Below are positions 1 through 9,107 of a DNA stretch of 64,000 nucleotides, piece by piece (position 1 is the first letter of the stretch; each line of letters begins with the position of its first letter). Made by a program: the position numbers and the translations under genes. A model generated the notes under the pieces. That model made no database searches. It was given only the letters and a program-made list of their open reading frames with translations, and was not told the DNA's origin. The stretch is from NCBI RefSeq assembly GCF_000263715.2, contig NZ_CM001514.1, positions 482,936 through 546,935 of the forward strand, written 5' to 3'. The stretch comes from Pseudomonas synxantha BG33R. GTDB taxonomy: Bacteria > Pseudomonadota > Gammaproteobacteria > Pseudomonadales > Pseudomonadaceae.

Positions 1-1074
1 GCCGGCACGACGGGCCACTTCAAACACTTGCTGGAAGTGAAGGGCCTGGCGTTGGTCGACGAAGTACAGCGCCCGGTCGGCCTTGAGCACGCCGCTGCGA
101 TAGCGCACAGCAGCCAGGTCGGTGGTGGCGTAGAGATAGCCGCCATCGGCCTTGACGATGATCACCGGCAGCGGCTCGCCGTCGGCGGTCTTGAATTCTT
201 CGAGGAACACGCACTGCGCGCCGTTGCTCTCGACCAGCAGGCCCTTGGCCTTGAGGTCGTTGACCACGTTGATCAGGTCGTCGTTGTAGGCGCTTTCGCC
301 CATCACGTCGGCCATGGTCAACTTCACGTTGAGCAGTTCGTAGATTTCCTGGCAGTGGGACAGGGAAATCTCACGGAAGCGGTTCCACAGCGCCAGGCAT
401 TCCTGGTCGCCGGCTTGCAGTTTGACCACCAGGCCACGGGCGCGGTCGGCAAACTCTTCGGATTCGTCGAAGCGTTTCTTGGCGGCGCGGTAGAAGTTTT
501 CCAGGTCGGCCAGCTCGTTGCTGGTGATCGGGTTTTCCTGCAGGTAGGCCATCAACATGCCGAACTGGGTACCCCAGTCGCCGACGTGGTTCTGGCGGAT
601 CACGGTGTCGCCGAGGAACTCCAGCACCCGCGCCACACCGTCGCCGATGATGGTGGAGCGCAGGTGACCGACGTGCATCTCTTTGGCCAGGTTCGGCGCC
701 GACAGGTCGATGACCACGCGTTGGGTGTCGCCAGCCTTGTGTGCGCCGATTTTGGCATCGGCCAGGGCTGCGTCCAGGCGCGAAGCCAAGGCCTGGGTGT
801 TCTGGAAGAAGTTGATAAAGCCCGGGCCTGCGATTTCGGCCTTGGTGACACTGGCGTCAGCCGGCAGTGCAGCGATGATTTTTTCCGCCAGGTCGCGCGG
901 TTTCATGCCGGCCGGCTTGGACAGCATCATCGCGATGTTGCTGGCGAAGTCGCCGTGGGTCTTGTCGCGGGTGTTCTCCACCTGGATCGCCGGCGACAGG
1001 CCTTCAGGCAACACACCTTCGTTGACGAGTTGGGTGAGGGCTTGTTGGATCAGCTGGCGAATGGTGTCTTTCAT
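1..1074 (-). CDS. argS: Arginyl-tRNA synthetase (partial, N-terminal 358 codons)
   Basis: Class I aminoacyl-tRNA synthetase that charges tRNA-Arg with arginine in the cytoplasm. The translation starts [17 protein letters not shown], an N-terminal additional domain typical of bacterial ArgS. It then shows [14 protein letters not shown], where HVGH is the class I HIGH signature, and [14 protein letters not shown]. The ATG at 1074 begins the conserved N-terminus. The gene runs off the left edge, so the KMSKS loop and the anticodon-binding domain are missing here. It lies downstream of priA on the same strand, with about 190 bases between them that carry REP-like sequence. Confidence 0.97.
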   Translation of the reverse strand, partial: MKDTIRQLIQQALTQLVNEGVLPEGLSPAIQVENTRDKTHGDFASNIAMMLSKPAGMKPRDLAEKIIAALPADASVTKAEIAGPGFINFFQNTQALASRLDAALADAKIGAHKAGDTQRVVIDLSAPNLAKEMHVGHLRSTIIGDGVARVLEFLGDTVIRQNHVGDWGTQFGMLMAYLQENPITSNELADLENFYRAAKKRFDESEEFADRARGLVVKLQAGDQECLALWNRFREISLSHCQEIYELLNVKLTMADVMGESAYNDDLINVVNDLKAKGLLVESNGAQCVFLEEFKTADGEPLPVIIVKADGGYLYATTDLAAVRYRSGVLKADRALYFVDQRQALHFQQVFEVARRAG

Positions 1075-1187
1075 GGTGTTCTCTTTCGACCGCAAGCGGC
1101 GGCGCGCGATGCGCAGGTGGAAAAACTGGGCATTATCCGTGGCGAGGGCGGGCTTGCCAACCGTTCAGACTAGATGGCGGACCTGCG

Positions 1188-1262
1188 GGCCTCATCGCGG
1201 GCAAGCCCCCTCCCACATTTGAAGGTGTTCACATTTCAAAATGTGGATGGTGGCTTGCCTGT
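1188..1262. repeat. REP-like sequence between argS and priA
   Basis: A REP unit in inverted orientation (GCGGGCAAGCCCCCTCCCACATTT, about 1197-1220) is followed by a degenerate opposite copy (ATGTGGATGGTGGCTTGCC). A small perfect palindrome, CACATTTCAAAATGTG at 1230-1245, lies between the two. The two halves point away from each other, unlike the inward-pairing REPINs elsewhere in the window. The palindrome could help stop priA transcripts, which run leftward through it. Confidence 0.7.
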
Positions 1263-3490
1263 CAATACAAATCTACCGGGTCTACATCCAGTGACCATCG
1301 CACTTGTCGGCCGCTGGGTATTTGCTCCAGCTCAAGCATCCAGCTACTTAACAGTCGATGCAGCGGTGCGCGGGAGGTTGCCTGCAAGAGTAACTGAGCC
1401 CGATAACGCCCGGCACGCCTCTCCATGGGCGCAGGCACAGGGCCGAGCAATTCGATGCCGGTCAGGCCCAACTCGCCCAGCAAACGTTCGGCCACGCTGC
1501 AGGCTTGATCGAGGAAACCTTCGGCCTGGCCGGGTTTGTGGGCTTCGGCACGCAGCAACGCCAAGTGCGCAAAGGGTGGCAAGCCGGCAGCGCGACGTTC
1601 GCTCAATGCCTGCTCGGCGAAGGCAAAATAGCCTTGTTCCGTCAGTTGAATCAGCAGCGGGTGGTCGGCCAGGTGCGTCTGGATAATCACCTTGCCCGGC
1701 TCTTCGGCCCGTCCTGCGCGCCCTGCCACCTGCACGATCAACTGCGCCATGCGTTCGCTGGCGCGGAAATCCCCGGAGAACAAACCTCCGTCGGCATCCA
1801 GGATCGACACCAGGGTCACCCGTGGGAAGTGGTGCCCTTTGGCGAGCATCTGCGTGCCGATCAGAATGCAGGGTTGACCTTTCTGAATGGTGGCGAACAA
1901 CTGGTTCATTGCATCTTTGCGCGACGTGCTGTCGCGGTCGACCCGCAGCACCGGGTAATCCGGGAACAGAATGCCCAGGCGCTCTTCGGCGCGCTCGGTG
2001 CCGGCCCCCACCGGGCGCAGGTCGACCTTGCCGCACTGCGGGCAATGGCGTGGCACCCGCTCTACATGGCCGCAGTGATGGCAACGCAATTCGCCGTGGC
2101 GCTGGTGCACGGTCATGCGCGCATCGCAGCGCTCGCACTCGGACATCCAGCCGCAGTCATGGCACAGCAGTGTCGGGGCAAAGCCGCGACGGTTAAGAAA
2201 CACCAATACTTGCTGGCCCGCGGCGAGGGTCTGGCCGATGGCCTGTTGCATCGGACCGGAAATACCGCTGTCCAGCGGGCGGCTTTTCACGTCCAGGCGC
2301 AGGAAGCGCGGTTGTTTGGCGCCGCCGGCGCGCTCGTTCATGCGTAGCAGGCCATAACGGCCGGTGTAGGCGTTATGCAGGCTTTCCAGGGACGGCGTGG
2401 CCGAACCCAGCACGATCGGGATGTCTTCCTGGCGTGCGCGTACCAGCGCCAGGTCGCGGGCGTGGTAACGCAGGCCTTCCTGCTGTTTATAGGAGCCGTC
2501 ATGCTCCTCGTCGATGATGATCAGCCCGGGGTTTTTCATCGGGGTGAACAGCGCCGAACGGGTGCCGATAATGATGTCTGCCTCGCCGTCCCGCGCTGCC
2601 AGCCACGACTCCAGGCGCTCACGGTCATTGACCGCCGAGTGCACCAGGGCGATGCGCGCGTTGAAGCGCTGCTCGAAACGCGCCAGGGTCTGTGGGCCCA
2701 GGTTGATCTCCGGGATCAGCACCAGTGCCTGCTTGCCGGCCTGCAGGGTTTCGCGGATCAGTTGCAAATACACTTCGGTCTTGCCGCTGCCGGTGACGCC
2801 GGCCAGCAGGAACGCATGGAAACTGTCGAACCCTGCGCGAATCGCCTCATACGCGGCGCGTTGCTCGGGGTTGAGCGGCAATTCCGGTTGGGCCAGCCAG
2901 TGTTCGTGGCGTGGGTCCGGGGCGTGCTTGCGGATTTCCACCTGCACCAGTCCCTTGGCCAACAGCAGGTCGAGGCTGTCTTTGCTCAGCATCAGCTTGC
3001 TTAACAGCTGATGGGCGACGCCATGGGGATGCTGGGCCAGTGTGGCCAGGGCTTCGCGCTGGCGCGGGGCGCGGGCGATGCGCGGGTCGTCGAGGCGCGC
3101 ACCGGGCGCCATCGACCAGAAACGTTCCTGGCGCGCTTCGGCCAGTTCGCCCTGGCGCAGCAGCACCGGCAGCGCCCAGCTCAAGGTATCGCCCAGGCTG
3201 TGCTGGTAATACTGCGCAGTCCACAGGCACAGCTTGAACAGTGCCGGCGGCAGTGGCGGTGTGGCGTCGAGGATGGCCAGGGCCGGCTTGAGCTTTTCCG
3301 CCGGGACCTCGCTGTGATCCGCGACCTCCACCAGGATGCCGATCATTTCCCTGCGCCCAAACGGCACACGCACGCGCATCCCTGGCTGCAACTGCGCCCG
3401 CAGCACGCCGGCCGGGGCCCGGTAATCGAACAGGCGGCGCAGGGGGGAGGGCAGGGCTAGGCGCAAAATGGCGTCGGGCACGCGGGGCAT
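1262..3490 (-). CDS. priA: Primosomal replication restart helicase PriA
   Basis: A 742-residue superfamily 2 DNA helicase that reloads the replisome at stalled or repaired forks. An N-terminal 3'-OH DNA-binding domain is followed by a Walker A loop (GVTGSGKTEVY) and a DEEH box (IIIDEEHDGSYKQ). A zinc-binding insert has eight cysteines (CHDC, CERC, CHHC and CPQC pairs), and helicase motifs V/VI follow (DADGGLFS, QVAGRAGR). The ATG at 3490 (MPRVPDAILRLALP) matches where PriA proteins usually begin, and its length is close to the E. coli protein. The frame stays open 23 codons further upstream, but that extension looks non-conserved. The gene is divergent from rpmE. Confidence 0.97.
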   Translation of the reverse strand: MPRVPDAILRLALPSPLRRLFDYRAPAGVLRAQLQPGMRVRVPFGRREMIGILVEVADHSEVPAEKLKPALAILDATPPLPPALFKLCLWTAQYYQHSLGDTLSWALPVLLRQGELAEARQERFWSMAPGARLDDPRIARAPRQREALATLAQHPHGVAHQLLSKLMLSKDSLDLLLAKGLVQVEIRKHAPDPRHEHWLAQPELPLNPEQRAAYEAIRAGFDSFHAFLLAGVTGSGKTEVYLQLIRETLQAGKQALVLIPEINLGPQTLARFEQRFNARIALVHSAVNDRERLESWLAARDGEADIIIGTRSALFTPMKNPGLIIIDEEHDGSYKQQEGLRYHARDLALVRARQEDIPIVLGSATPSLESLHNAYTGRYGLLRMNERAGGAKQPRFLRLDVKSRPLDSGISGPMQQAIGQTLAAGQQVLVFLNRRGFAPTLLCHDCGWMSECERCDARMTVHQRHGELRCHHCGHVERVPRHCPQCGKVDLRPVGAGTERAEERLGILFPDYPVLRVDRDSTSRKDAMNQLFATIQKGQPCILIGTQMLAKGHHFPRVTLVSILDADGGLFSGDFRASERMAQLIVQVAGRAGRAEEPGKVIIQTHLADHPLLIQLTEQGYFAFAEQALSERRAAGLPPFAHLALLRAEAHKPGQAEGFLDQACSVAERLLGELGLTGIELLGPVPAPMERRAGRYRAQLLLQATSRAPLHRLLSSWMLELEQIPSGRQVRWSLDVDPVDLY

Positions 3491-3599
3491 CTCATATAAA
3501 GGCAGGCAGTGGGGCAGGGGCGCGAGCCTAGCAGAGCGGGGAGGGCTTGGGTATGCCACGGTTTTCTGATGAAAGGAGGTTTTTGGCCAGTAGCGCCGC

Positions 3600-3627
3600 T
3601 TGCGCGTTTAAAAAGGTCTGGTAGAAT
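3600..3627 (+). promoter_or_regulatory. Predicted sigma-70 promoter for rpmE
   Basis: TTGCGC at 3600-3605 and TAGAAT at 3622-3627 are separated by 16 bases, and a TGG precedes the -10 box (extended -10). It sits about 70 bases before the rpmE start in the divergent priA/rpmE gap. This is a prediction from consensus only. Confidence 0.55.
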
Positions 3628-3696
3628 CCGCGGCCTAATTACGTGCGGTATTCGACAATAGTGTCGAGTGGCGGCACGCTAGCCCGAGGAAGTGCC

Positions 3697-3930
3697 ATGA
3701 AAGCCGATATCCATCCAGCGTACGAAACCATCGAAGTTACCTGCAGCTGCGGCAACAAGTTCGAAACTCGTTCGAACCTGTGCAAGCCACTGGGTACTGA
3801 CGTATGCAACGAGTGCCACCCGTTCTACACCGGTAAGCAGAAAACTCTGGACACCGGCGGCCGTGTACAGCGCTTCGCAGATCGCTTTGGTGCTTTCGGC
3901 AAGAAGCCTGCTGCTACTCCAGCAGAGTAA
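3697..3930 (+). CDS. rpmE: 50S ribosomal protein L31, zinc-binding form
   Basis: A 77-residue ribosomal protein of the large subunit. It contains the full zinc site of the C+ type: C16, C18, C37 and C40 (motifs TCSCGNKF and DVCNECHPF). The tail is rich in lysine, alanine and proline. The ATG at 3697 follows a CGAGGAAG ribosome-binding site; the frame is open further upstream but without a conserved start. It is a single gene behind its own predicted promoter. It is followed by two hairpins that overlap the start of the next gene. The zinc-containing form is usually the copy used when zinc is sufficient; no regulatory site for this was seen. Confidence 0.98.
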   Translation: MKADIHPAYETIEVTCSCGNKFETRSNLCKPLGTDVCNECHPFYTGKQKTLDTGGRVQRFADRFGAFGKKPAATPAE

Positions 3931-3934
3931 GGCT

Positions 3935-3995
3935 CAAAAGCCTTATGGGCTTTTGCCAGCTGTTGAAAAAGGCGTCCCTTGCGGGCGCCTTTTTT
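3935..3995 (+). terminator. Two hairpins after rpmE, the second a rho-independent terminator
   Basis: CAAAAGCC at 3935-3942 pairs with GGCTTTTG at 3948-3955. Then AAGGCG(T)CCC pairs with GGGCGCCTT and runs into a T-tract (about 3969-3995). The second has the form of an intrinsic terminator for rpmE. Both lie over the first codons of the downstream thermonuclease-like gene. Confidence 0.8.
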
Positions 3996-4751
3996 GTGCC
4001 CGGGATTTGGCTGGCAACCGCCCAGGCCGCGGTGTTCTGCCCGGCACCCGCTTCCGTGGCGCGGGTAGAAGTGCAGCGCGTGGTGGACGGCGACACCGTA
4101 CGCCTCAAGGATGGCCGCAGCGTGCGGATGATCGGCCTCAATGCGCCGGAAACCGGCAAGAAGGGCCGTACTGACGAGCCGTTTGCCGTCGCCGCCCGCC
4201 AGCGTCTACAAGCATTGGTGCAGGCCAGTGATGGGCGTGTCGGTTTGGTGTCTGGCCGCGAGGGCAAGGATCATTACGGCCGCACCCTGGCCCACCTCTA
4301 CGGCGCCAATGGCGAGAACCTGGAAGCGCAATTGCTCGCCGAGGGCTTGGGCTTCCAGGTGGGGGTGGCGCCGAATGTAGACCTCGCCACCTGCCAGCAG
4401 GCGGCGGAAAACAGCGCCCGCCAGGCGCGCCTGGGGCTGTGGCGCCAATCGCCGGTGCAAACGGTGGCGCAACTCAAGCGCTCCGGGTTTGCGCTGGTAA
4501 CTGGCCGGGTCAGCAAGATCGAGCGCAATCGCGGTGGCATCTGGATTGAAATCCAGGGGTCACTGGTATTACGTATTGCCCCCGAACTGATCAGTCAGTT
4601 CGATCCGGCCATGCTCAATGGTCTGCAAGGTCGCACTATTGAAGCGCGCGGCTGGGTGCAGGATCGCTCCCGCCGTGGGGGTTTGAAAAGAGGTCAATTA
4701 CGCTGGCTTCTGCCAATAACCGACCCAGGCATGCTGAAATCGACGCATTGA
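3945..4751 (+). CDS. Secreted thermonuclease-family (SNase-like) protein
   Basis: A 268-residue protein with an N-terminal signal peptide (LLKKASLAGAFFV...ATAQA) followed by a staphylococcal nuclease-like fold. Recognisable motifs are VVDGDTVRLKDGRSVRMIGLN, APETG and HYGRTLAHLY, which match the family's metal and phosphate-binding positions. It probably acts as a periplasmic or envelope nuclease. The 90 or so residues after the SNase core (ALVTGRVSKIERN...) resemble an OB-like extension seen in Pseudomonas homologues. The start is uncertain. The ATG at 3945 lies in the loop of a hairpin, has only a weak GTAAGG upstream, and the rpmE terminator overlaps the signal-peptide codons. Confidence 0.85.
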   Translation: MGFCQLLKKASLAGAFFVPGIWLATAQAAVFCPAPASVARVEVQRVVDGDTVRLKDGRSVRMIGLNAPETGKKGRTDEPFAVAARQRLQALVQASDGRVGLVSGREGKDHYGRTLAHLYGANGENLEAQLLAEGLGFQVGVAPNVDLATCQQAAENSARQARLGLWRQSPVQTVAQLKRSGFALVTGRVSKIERNRGGIWIEIQGSLVLRIAPELISQFDPAMLNGLQGRTIEARGWVQDRSRRGGLKRGQLRWLLPITDPGMLKSTH

Positions 4752-4933
4752 ATAAAAAATTGTAGACATTTTTTATTTCGATTGTGAACAGTTGAGCCCT
4801 TGTATCCCGTGGCTCTTGGCCAAAAGTCGTAGCCCAGGGCCCTTGACACCTGTGACTGCCCAGTCTTGTAGGGACTTTGCGACACGCGTATCCTCGGCGG
4901 TCCGTCGACCAACAGTAAAAGCGGAATGCCGAT
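4750..4933 (+). promoter_or_regulatory. Region upstream of the malic enzyme gene: AT-rich dyad and possible promoter
   Basis: GAATAAAAAAT at 4750-4760 is inversely repeated by ATTTTTTATTTC at 4768-4779, directly after the nuclease stop codon. It could be a weak terminator or a binding site. A TTGACA at 4843-4848 with a poor -10 (TTGTAG, 17-base spacing) may be the promoter of the next gene. Nothing else was recognised in this stretch. Confidence 0.35.
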
Positions 4934-6202
4934 ATGTCTGATTTGAAAACTGCCGCTCTCGAATACCATGCCCATCCTCGTCCAGGAAAGCTGAGTGTAG
5001 AGCTCACCAAAGCCACTGCCACTGCTCGCGACCTGTCGCTGGCCTACAGCCCTGGTGTTGCCGAGCCCGTACGTGAAATCGCCCGTGACCCAGAACTGGC
5101 GTACAAGTACACCGGCAAGGGCAACCTGGTTGCAGTGATTTCCGATGGCACCGCGATCCTTGGCCTGGGTAACCTCGGCCCATTGGCTTCCAAGCCAGTC
5201 ATGGAAGGTAAAGGCGTGCTGTTCAAGCGCTTTGCCGGCATCGACGTTTTCGACATCGAAGTCGATTCCGAGAGCCCGCAGGCTTTCATCGACACGGTCA
5301 AGCGCATTTCCATCACCTTCGGTGGCATCAACCTGGAAGACATCAAGGCACCTGAGTGCTTCGAGATCGAAAAGGCCCTGATCGAACAGTGCGACATCCC
5401 GGTATTCCACGATGACCAGCACGGCACCGCGATCGTTACTGCGGCGGGCATGATCAACGCCCTGGAAATCGCCGGCAAAACCCTGGGTGAGGCGAAGATC
5501 GTCTGCCTGGGCGCCGGTGCTGCGGCCATTTCCTGCATGAAGCTGATCATCAGCATGGGCGCCAAGCTGGAAAACATCTACATGGTCGACAGCAAGGGCG
5601 TGATCCAGTCCGAGCGTACCGACCTGAACCAGTACAAGGCGATGTTCGCCCACCCGTCCTCCAAGCGCACCCTGGCTGACGCCCTCGATGGTGCCGACGT
5701 GTTCGTCGGCCTGTCCGGCCCGAACCTGCTGAGCGCCGAAGGCCTGAAATCCATGGCGCCGAACCCGATCGTGTTCGCCTGTTCCAACCCGGATCCGGAA
5801 ATCTCGCCTGAGCTGGCTCACGCCACTCGCAGCGACGTGATCATGGCTACCGGCCGTTCGGACTACCCGAACCAGGTCAACAACGTACTGGGCTTCCCGT
5901 TCATCTTCCGTGGTGCCCTGGACGTTCGCGCCAAGCGCATCAACGAAGAAATGAAAGTAGCGGCTGCCAACGCCCTGCGTGAACTGGCCAAGCTGCCGGT
6001 GCCTCAGGATGTGTGCGACGCCTACGGTGGTGCCAAGCTGGAATTTGGTCGTGAGTACATCATTCCAAAACCAATGGATAAGCGCCTGATCACCCTGATC
6101 TCCGATGCCGTGGCCAAGGCCGCGATCGAGACCGGTGTAGCAACCCTGCCGTATCCAAAGAACTACCCGCTGCAAAGCGTGGATGATGTGTTCAACGGCT
6201 AA
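4934..6202 (+). CDS. maeB: NAD(P)-dependent malic enzyme, short form
   Basis: A 422-residue enzyme that oxidatively decarboxylates malate to pyruvate and CO2 with reduction of NAD(P). Recognisable parts are LAYSPGVAEP (about 36-45), the metal and malate-binding stretch DIPVFHDDQHGTAIV, and the Rossmann turn CLGAGAAAISC. The C-terminal motifs FACSNPDPEISPELAH and NNVLGFPFIFRGALDVRA follow. It lacks the C-terminal phosphotransacetylase-like domain (about 330 residues) found in E. coli MaeB, so it matches the shorter bacterial malic enzymes. It is monocistronic, with a strong terminator after it. Cofactor preference cannot be read with confidence. Confidence 0.93.
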   Translation: MSDLKTAALEYHAHPRPGKLSVELTKATATARDLSLAYSPGVAEPVREIARDPELAYKYTGKGNLVAVISDGTAILGLGNLGPLASKPVMEGKGVLFKRFAGIDVFDIEVDSESPQAFIDTVKRISITFGGINLEDIKAPECFEIEKALIEQCDIPVFHDDQHGTAIVTAAGMINALEIAGKTLGEAKIVCLGAGAAAISCMKLIISMGAKLENIYMVDSKGVIQSERTDLNQYKAMFAHPSSKRTLADALDGADVFVGLSGPNLLSAEGLKSMAPNPIVFACSNPDPEISPELAHATRSDVIMATGRSDYPNQVNNVLGFPFIFRGALDVRAKRINEEMKVAAANALRELAKLPVPQDVCDAYGGAKLEFGREYIIPKPMDKRLITLISDAVAKAAIETGVATLPYPKNYPLQSVDDVFNG

Positions 6203-6221
6203 GCCGTTATAGCGCACCAAC

Positions 6222-6255
6222 AAAAAGCCCCGTCTCTCGCGAGTCGGGGCTTTTT
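6222..6255. terminator. Bidirectional rho-independent terminator
   Basis: AAAAAGCCCCG and CGGGGCTTTTT form an 11-base-pair stem around a 12-base loop, flanked by A and T runs. It ends the malic enzyme transcript and could also stop mrcA transcripts arriving from the right. Confidence 0.93.
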
Positions 6256-6289
6256 GCTGCGTGACAATTATCTAAAGATTTGTGAAGGC

Positions 6290-6386
6290 CAAATGTGGGA
6301 GGGGGCTTGCTCCCGATGACGGGCTGTCAGCCAATGAATAGTTGACTGATACACCGCCATCGGGAGCAAGCCCCCTCCCACATTTG
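6290..6386. repeat. REPIN (GGGAGGGGGCTTGC type)
   Basis: Perfect 29-base arms at 6290-6318 and 6358-6386, starting CAAATGTGGGAGGGGGC, enclose a 39-base loop. It lies between the converging malic enzyme and mrcA genes. Confidence 0.93.
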
Positions 6387-6411
6387 GATCTATGTTGCGT
6401 CTTGGATCGGG

Positions 6412-8877
6412 TCAGAACAAATCGATCGGCGCGCCTTCGTCCGCCGGCAGCGGGCTGCCTGGTACAACCCCGTTGCCCAGCTCGTTGACCGACGGCGGCG
6501 TGTCCTCGCTCTTGAACAGCTCGAAGTAAGCATTCGGCGTACTCGGCGAAGCCGCACGTCCACTGATCGGATCGATGCGCAGGCTGAGGATGCCTTCCGG
6601 TTCCGGTTGGGTGTGCAAAGGCTTGTCCTTCAAGGCCGCGCCCATGTAGCTCATCCAGATCGGCAGGGCGACGGTGCCGCCAAACTCGCGGCGGCCCAGA
6701 CTTTCAGGCTGGTCGTAGCCGGTCCACACAGTGGTCACGTAGTCGCCGTTATAGCCAGAGAACCAGGCGTCCTTGGATTCGTTGGTAGTACCGGTCTTGC
6801 CGGCAATATCTGCGCGGCCCAGGGCCAGTGCGCGGCGGCCGGTGCCCTTCTTGATCACGTCCTGCAGGATGCTGTTGAGAATATAGGTGGTACGGCCATC
6901 CACGATGCGCTCGGCAACTGCCGGGGCTTGCGGTTCGGTGGTCGCGGGGGCGGTTGCCGCAGGCGCTGTGCCTGGCGTGGGCTCGATGGTAATGCCGCCA
7001 TTACCCGGTGCTGCGAGACCATCGGTTGCCGCCACACCATTGACCACATCACCGGGCACCCGTGGCGGGTTGGCGGTGAACAGGGTGTCGCCATTGCGGC
7101 TTTCGATCTTGTCGATCAGGTACGGCGCGATCTTGTAGCCGCCGTTGGCAAAGGTGCTCCAGCCGGTGGCGATTTCCATCGGCGTAAGGGTTGCGGTACC
7201 CAGCGCCAGGGACAGGTTGGGCGGCAAGTCCGACTTGGCGAAGCCGAAGCGCGTCATGTAGTCGATGGTCTTGCCCACGCCCATGGCCTGCAGCAGGCGG
7301 ATCGACACCAGGTTGCGAGACTTGTACAACGCCTCGCGAATGCGGATCGGGCCGAGGAAGGTGTTGGTGTCGTTCTTCGGCCGCCAGACCTTGTCCAGGT
7401 ATTCATCGACAAACACGATCGGTGCGTCGTTTACCAGGCTGGCGGCGGTGTAGCCGTTGTCCAGTGCGGCGCTGTAGACGAATGGCTTGAAACTTGAACC
7501 CGGCTGGCGCTTGGCCTGTATCGCACGGTTGTAGTTGCTCTGCTCAAAGGCGAAACCGCCGACCAGCGCGCGGATTGCGCCGTTCTGCGGATCAAGGGAT
7601 ACCAGGGCGCCTTGGGCGACCGGCACCTGGCTGAACTTGAGGCTGTCATCCTTCTGGCGTTGCACGCGGATCAAATCACCCACCTTGGCCACGTCGGACG
7701 GCTGCTTGGGCATCGGCCCCATGCTGTTGGTGTTCAGGAACGGGCGCGCCCATTTCATGCTGTCCCACGCCACGTGGGCTTCACCGGCGCGGGTCAGCAC
7801 TTGAATGCCGTCTTTGGTCACCTCGGTGACGATGGCCGGCTCCAGGCCGCTGATCGAGCGCTGTTTGCCCAGTTCGGTGGTCCAGGCACTCAGGGTCTTG
7901 CCCGGCAGGCGCGACTCGGGGCCGCGGTAGCCGTGACGCTGATCATAGGTGATCAAGCCTTCGTGTACGGAGTTGTTGGCGATTTCCTGCAAGTTGCTCG
8001 GAACCGTCGTGGTCACGCGAAAGCCTTCGGTGTAGGCATCGCTGCCATAACGGCCAACCATTTCGGCGCGGGCCATTTCGGCGATGTACGGTGCATTCAC
8101 TTCCGGCGTCGGCACGTGATAGCTGGCGTTCAGGGGCTCGGCCACGGCGCTTTCATAAGCGGCCTGGTCGATCTTGCCCAGCTTGTACATGCGCCCCAGG
8201 ATCCAGTCGCGACGTTCTTTACTGCGCGCCGGGTTGGCCAGTGGGTTAAAGCGCGACGGCGCCTTGGGCAGGCCGGCGATCATGGCCATCTGCGCCAGGC
8301 TGGCGTCACGAATCGATTTGCCATAGTAGACCTGGGAGGCGGCCTCAATGCCGTAGGCGCGGTTGCCCAGGTAGATCTTGTTGACGTACAGCTCGAGGAT
8401 TTCGTCCTTGGTCAGTTGGCGTTCAATCTGTAGCGCCAGCAGGATCTCGGTGGCTTTGCGCGAAAAGCTGCGCTCGCTGGTGAGGAAGAAGTTCTTCGCC
8501 ACCTGCATGGTGATGGTGCTGCCGCCGGATTGAATGTGTCCGCTCTTTACCAACTGAGTGGCCGCACGCACCAGGCTGCTGGGGTCGACACCGTAGTGGT
8601 TGGCGAAATTGTCATCTTCTGCCGACAGCAATGCACTGATGAAATTGGGTGGAATGTCGGCGAAACGGATCGGTGTGCGGCGCATTTCGCCGAACTCCGC
8701 GATCAGTTTTTCGTCGCTGCTGTAGACCCGCAAAGGAATCTGCAACTGGATACTTCTGAGGGCCTCTACGGAGGGCAAACCCGGACTAAGGTAGAGGTAG
8801 GCCCCGCTGAGTACGAGCAGCAGCCCGCAGACGATCGCGACTATGGAGTACCCGAAAAACTTCAGCAGACGAATCAA
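6412..8877 (-). CDS. mrcA: Penicillin-binding protein 1A (bifunctional peptidoglycan synthase)
   Basis: An 821-residue class A PBP of the inner membrane that polymerises glycan strands and crosslinks peptides in the periplasm. An N-terminal membrane anchor (about residues 8-30) is followed by the glycosyltransferase motifs SAEDDNFANHYGVD and GGSTITMQVAKNFFL. The transpeptidase has SxxK in GSSFKPFVYS, SxN in KSRNLVS and KTGTT. An OB-like insert lies between the two domains, as in other PBP1A proteins. A Pro/Ala/Thr-rich insert (about 625-650) lies just before the KTG region. It is divergent from pilM, the classical Pseudomonas arrangement. Confidence 0.97.
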   Translation of the reverse strand: MIRLLKFFGYSIVAIVCGLLLVLSGAYLYLSPGLPSVEALRSIQLQIPLRVYSSDEKLIAEFGEMRRTPIRFADIPPNFISALLSAEDDNFANHYGVDPSSLVRAATQLVKSGHIQSGGSTITMQVAKNFFLTSERSFSRKATEILLALQIERQLTKDEILELYVNKIYLGNRAYGIEAASQVYYGKSIRDASLAQMAMIAGLPKAPSRFNPLANPARSKERRDWILGRMYKLGKIDQAAYESAVAEPLNASYHVPTPEVNAPYIAEMARAEMVGRYGSDAYTEGFRVTTTVPSNLQEIANNSVHEGLITYDQRHGYRGPESRLPGKTLSAWTTELGKQRSISGLEPAIVTEVTKDGIQVLTRAGEAHVAWDSMKWARPFLNTNSMGPMPKQPSDVAKVGDLIRVQRQKDDSLKFSQVPVAQGALVSLDPQNGAIRALVGGFAFEQSNYNRAIQAKRQPGSSFKPFVYSAALDNGYTAASLVNDAPIVFVDEYLDKVWRPKNDTNTFLGPIRIREALYKSRNLVSIRLLQAMGVGKTIDYMTRFGFAKSDLPPNLSLALGTATLTPMEIATGWSTFANGGYKIAPYLIDKIESRNGDTLFTANPPRVPGDVVNGVAATDGLAAPGNGGITIEPTPGTAPAATAPATTEPQAPAVAERIVDGRTTYILNSILQDVIKKGTGRRALALGRADIAGKTGTTNESKDAWFSGYNGDYVTTVWTGYDQPESLGRREFGGTVALPIWMSYMGAALKDKPLHTQPEPEGILSLRIDPISGRAASPSTPNAYFELFKSEDTPPSVNELGNGVVPGSPLPADEGAPIDLF

Positions 8878-9107
8878 GGCTTTTGGATTTCCAGAGAAAA
8901 GAATGAGTTACGCGTCGGGGATGCATGGCAAACGATGGATCGACCCGGGCAGCAGATAAAAAAGCGGGAAAAAACGCTGGGCATTAAAGCATTTTTCAGC
9001 TTGGGGCGTCATTCGCGTGCCTCGAACAAGCCGACCGAATGCAGGGTGCCTGGCGGCAATCAAGCGAGATGACAGCCGGTATGACAGGGAAAGTTTTGGG
9101 GAGTTTT
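8878..9107. other. Divergent mrcA/pilM intergenic region
   Basis: About 230 bases hold the upstream signals of both mrcA and pilM. No clear -35/-10 pair or inverted repeat was recognised. A GGGGAG ribosome-binding site precedes the pilM ATG at 9108. Confidence 0.5.

Noticed and set aside
3491..3559. Extended PriA N-terminus
   Set aside because: The extra 23 residues are low-complexity and proline-rich, and the conserved PriA start is at 3490.
9039..9107. Longer PilM start in the upstream open frame
   Set aside because: The ATG at 9108 has a GGGGAG site and gives the family N-terminus; upstream codons show no conservation.
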